DNA from: CAZJDM01 sp964544765
Lineage (GTDB): Bacteria; Bdellovibrionota_B; Oligoflexia; CAYFLR01
Reading direction: 5' to 3'
NCBI GenBank assembly: GCA_964544765.1
Contig: CAZJDM010000053.1
Location: 1-25,829, forward strand
DNA length: 25,829 nucleotides
The first letter of the stretch is position 1. Every line of letters begins with the position of its first letter. The translations under genes and the position numbers were made by a program. This document shows positions 23,342-25,829 of this stretch, piece after piece. The notes under the pieces are model-generated. The model was given only the letters and a program-made list of their open reading frames with translations. It ran no database searches and was not told where the DNA came from.

Positions 23342-24127
23342 TTATGGTGTATCCATTCCAAAGCTAATTTCATTACCACACACTCTACCGCGGTTTTTGG
23401 CAAACTTTGCAAATTCAGCATACTCCGCATAAAACTCATTTAAACCTCGTATTTCCAACATCATTTCAAAGGGGCCGCCAGTGGCAAATTCATTAGAAAA
23501 ACGATTATAATGTTCCTTAATTTCACAATATATTTTATCTCCAGCATCATAAGCTCCTCGTCTATCACCTTGATCTGCTATAGCAACTACTCTGGCTAAC
23601 TTAGGTATCAATTTCGATATTACTCGGCTCGATTCATCAGAAATATTGGGTATCTCTTTTAATGCTTTAAATAAGGTAGTTATCTGATTAAAAATACCAT
23701 AGGTAATTTTACTATAAGGAGAATTATCAAACCCTCTGGCTTTATTTATCTTTTCTATAATTACCCCTAACTCATCGATCCATTTGGCAACCCTCTCACT
23801 TCTAATTCGAGATAAAAATACTCTTGAATATCTAAACTTGATCAACATTTCTTGATAACTGTGTATCGTAGTCATATTACCTAATCCATGTTTTTTAAAA
23901 TTATTTAAAACAATTTTGGTTATTTTTCTTAGAAGGAATAATCTAGGTATGTCATGCTCTTCAACAAAATACTCAATATTGGTGATAAGTTTATCTATTC
24001 TTGTTAAACGATATCTAGATTCGGTTAATTCATTTTTCTCTTCTTCAGCGTAAATACAATTGATAAACAAATTAATAAATAATAAGCAACTAAACAAAAT
24101 TATTTTGCTTCTAGATATTTTTTTCAT
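23342..24127 (-). CDS. Exported helical protein of unknown function
   Basis: A 261-residue protein with a clear Sec signal peptide (K-K-I-S-R-S-K-I-I-L-F..., cleavage near I-Y-A-E, residue 27). The rest is rich in charged amphipathic helices, with a near-repeat Y-A-E-Y-A-E-F-A-K-F-A-K close to the C terminus and only two cysteines after the signal. No known domain was recognised. It is the first gene of the - strand cluster, preceded by a 217-bp gap that should hold the operon promoter; GGAT about 8 nt before the ATG is a weak ribosome site. A structural or partner role with the next exported protein is a guess from the 9-nt spacing. Confidence 0.55.
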   Translation of the reverse strand: MKKISRSKIILFSCLLFINLFINCIYAEEEKNELTESRYRLTRIDKLITNIEYFVEEHDIPRLFLLRKITKIVLNNFKKHGLGNMTTIHSYQEMLIKFRYSRVFLSRIRSERVAKWIDELGVIIEKINKARGFDNSPYSKITYGIFNQITTLFKALKEIPNISDESSRVISKLIPKLARVVAIADQGDRRGAYDAGDKIYCEIKEHYNRFSNEFATGGPFEMMLEIRGLNEFYAEYAEFAKFAKNRGRVCGNEISFGMDTP

Positions 24128-24344
24128 AATTTTAATCCATTTATTAAAATATATATAAATTATATTTTAACGAGGTATTTAAATAAATGCTTTTCTCTCA
24201 TTAGTCAAGTATTTAATTCCCATTTTAATTCTCATCGATAATTAATTTTTTCTTCAAAAAGTTTTTACCGAAGATGATAGAACATAAATTAATGACTAAC
24301 ATCTCCAGCAGTTTTTAATAACTTAAGATCAATAAAGAAGACTT

Positions 24345-25175
24345 CTATAAAAGACTTTTTAGCTGCTCTTTAAGCGTAAGTAGTTCCTGTGCTAAACCGT
24401 CAGCTGCTTCTTTTTGAAGCATTTCATCAATAAAACTAAATTGGTTTTCAGCACTCTTTTTATTACATTTCTTTTTCTTCTCTTTCTTACTTTTCTTTTC
24501 TGGATCGCCCTGAGTATTTTGCTGAGACAGATGATTTAAAGAACACTTTTTATCTGCCATCTCCATCTGTTCTATCAATTCTTCAACTCTTTTCACAATT
24601 TTGGAAATTCCACCCCCACCTTCAGCTACAGCGTATAAATCAGTAGCAGCTTCTTTGATGGGAAATAGGAAATCTCTCCTTTGCTCATAGGTAGCGTGTT
24701 TTTCAAGTTCCGTAGCAACATCAATAATATCAGAAGCAATCGCTGACCAGGAATTGCTTTCATAGCGTTTGACAACCGTTTCCTCAGTCTTAGAAACATA
24801 AGCATAGATTTGGGTAATTTTAGATGTCCCAAGAGTTCCTCTAAATTGAATGGAACTGGCAGCTTCCTTTATTGTCACATTATATGTAGGATCTGTACCA
24901 GGAGCGAAAACAGTACCCCTATTCTCTCCGTTTACCATAACCTCAAAACTTGCATTGTTTCTCACACCTTCGGCAAATATTTCTAATTTTTTGATGTAGA
25001 CCGTTTCTGCTAGATGAACTGATTTAATATCTTGATTCTTTACCCATATTGGTCGTTTTAAAACAGGGATTCTTGTAAAAGGACCATTGGAACGTGCTTG
25101 CATCTCAGGTATTAAGCATCCCCACATACCAATACACATCAAAATTAGAATTTTAAATAAAACTTGCCTTTGCAT
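24345..25175 (-). CDS. Exported protein or lipoprotein with beta-sandwich-like N-terminal domain, unknown function
   Basis: A 276-residue protein. The N-terminal signal either ends at M-W-G-C (Cys20, a non-canonical lipobox) or is cleaved near M-Q-A-R. Residues ~35-130 alternate short strands and turns (V-Y-I-K-K-L-E-I-F-A, I-Q-F-R-G-T-L-G-T-S-K-I), suggesting a beta-sandwich. The rest is helical, broken by a strongly basic stretch (K-K-S-K-K-E-K-K-K-K-C-N-K-K) and with heptad-like leucines near the C terminus. A strong GGAGGT lies 5 nt before the ATG (complement of 25181-25186), so expression may be high. It is 217 bp from the next gene and is probably a separate transcript. No database family could be named. 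Confidence 0.55.
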   Translation of the reverse strand: MQRQVLFKILILMCIGMWGCLIPEMQARSNGPFTRIPVLKRPIWVKNQDIKSVHLAETVYIKKLEIFAEGVRNNASFEVMVNGENRGTVFAPGTDPTYNVTIKEAASSIQFRGTLGTSKITQIYAYVSKTEETVVKRYESNSWSAIASDIIDVATELEKHATYEQRRDFLFPIKEAATDLYAVAEGGGGISKIVKRVEELIEQMEMADKKCSLNHLSQQNTQGDPEKKSKKEKKKKCNKKSAENQFSFIDEMLQKEAADGLAQELLTLKEQLKSLL

Positions 25176-25532
25176 AATTTACCTCCAAAATTAAAATCAA
25201 TTACTTATACAAGCATCGTTTTATAAGAGGTTAATTATTTTAAAGCTAATACTTTATTTAATTATGAGAAGCAAAAATGAGAAGAACTTTTGTTTTAGTA
25301 ACCCGAAAAGGTCATATTTCATATTAACTATATTAACTATTAAATTCTATATATACTTAACTGACTTAAGAAAAATAATTACACATACAACAGGAGATCT
25401 AAGTATTCGTATTTATTAATTTTTATTTATTATTTTAGATACAATATCGAAAATCCCCATAAATATACATTACCCAATTTTGGCAATATATAAAACTATG
25501 GACTATGTCAACTCAATTATCGAATAATAACC
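25176..25532. other. 357-bp AT-rich non-coding region
   Basis: No open frame, RNA gene or strong terminator was recognised. It contains the ribosome site of the downstream gene (25181-25186), a possible -10 (TATAAA on the - strand near 25219-25226) and a 9-bp tandem repeat TATTAACTA (25322-25330 and 25331-25339). It lies between the protease relic and the gene at 24345-25175. Confidence 0.5.
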
Positions 25533-25790
25533 TTATTCAATATTGATTTTAGTAATTTTAACAACATCACCTAAACGACAAGTAGAAGTAGTACAACTTA
25601 CGGGCTTAGTACACGGATCATCAAGATCCCAATCAAAAGAATAATCATCTGGGTTACCTCGTACATAGATCCCTTCAACAACACCAGTGTTAGGATTTAA
25701 AACAGGAGAACCGGAGTTTCCTTTAAAACCATCCAGATCCACCTTAAAAATTTCATCCTCTATAGAAATAATCCTACCGTTCCTAAAAAC
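25533..25790 (-). pseudogene. Relic of a V8/trypsin-like serine protease (C-terminal part only)
   Basis: The readable frame gives about 85 residues containing the serine-protease active-site segment F-K-G-N-S-G-S-P-V-L-N, then G-V-V-E-G-I-Y-V-R-G and a Cys-containing tail (three Cys). The catalytic His and Asp half is missing. Upstream, the frame meets TAG at 25791-25793 and TAA at 25815-25817, and the other two - strand frames also have stops before the window edge (TAG at 25805-25807 and 25801-25803). A single frameshift within the visible 87 nt therefore does not restore the gene. The last in-frame GTG (25742) has no ribosome site. It is best read as a truncated remnant, though DNA beyond the window could change this. 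Confidence 0.6.
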
Positions 25791-25816
25791 CTACTCAAAC
25801 CTACCTAAATAGGTTT
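25787..25816. repeat. Short direct and inverted repeats at the relic's breakpoint
   Basis: AAACCTAC occurs at 25787-25794 and 25797-25804 (period 10), and AAACCTA (25797-25803) is inverted as TAGGTTT (25810-25816). They sit exactly where the protease relic loses its open frame. Confidence 0.5.
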
Positions 25817-25829
25817 AAACATCGATGGG

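Overview
The window is about 25.8 kb of low-GC (visibly AT-rich), gene-dense DNA. It comes from a diderm (Gram-negative) bacterium: it encodes an outer-membrane TonB-dependent receptor, a complete ExbB/ExbD/TonB energiser, a Tat-exported molybdoenzyme subunit and many proteins with Sec signal peptides. The energiser cluster has the layout of the Vibrio/Shewanella-type 'TonB2' system. The right-hand genes (exported C-x4-C SH3-like repeats, a V8/trypsin-like protein with an ...FGMSGGG... active site, and TPR/winged-helix regulators) remind me of predatory or host-associated Bdellovibrionota, but this placement is inference. No rRNA, tRNA, CRISPR array or insertion sequence was recognised.

Left part (1-2507): the end of a SUF-type Fe-S assembly locus (3' end of sufS, then sufU), then an AEC-family permease overlapping sufU by 4 nt. 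A convergent EamA-family exporter overlaps the permease 3' end by 56 bp.

Molybdoenzyme island (2508-6395): a Tat-exported large subunit of the IorB/xanthine-dehydrogenase superfamily on the + strand. Its probable partner, a small [2Fe-2S]2 subunit of the IorA/CoxS type, lies on the - strand, convergent and separated by a cysteine-rich candidate lipoprotein. The partners are usually adjacent and co-directional, so the layout is unusual.

TonB island (6762-16813, + strand): an exported protein with a degenerate GGDEF-like domain, then a candidate promoter and a TonB-dependent receptor with a triplicated Shine-Dalgarno/start module. Tightly packed behind it are DUF3450, a TtpC-like long ExbB, ExbB, ExbD, short TonB, a nine-unit TPR protein and a GNAT acetyltransferase that carries a signal peptide. 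Together they should import one ligand through the outer membrane using proton-motive force passed through the dedicated ExbB/D/TonB complex.

Right part (16829-25829, - strand): a probable six-gene operon read from 24127 down to 16829. It holds two exported proteins of unknown function, a TPR/double-winged-helix regulator, a trypsin-fold exported protein lacking the usual catalytic Asp and having a Gly-rich linker, and a translationally coupled pair of unknowns. Upstream are a separately transcribed exported or lipoprotein gene and the 5'-truncated relic of a V8-like serine protease. This exported-protein/regulator locus is the best candidate for an undescribed system. Short tandem duplications recur throughout the intergenic DNA.
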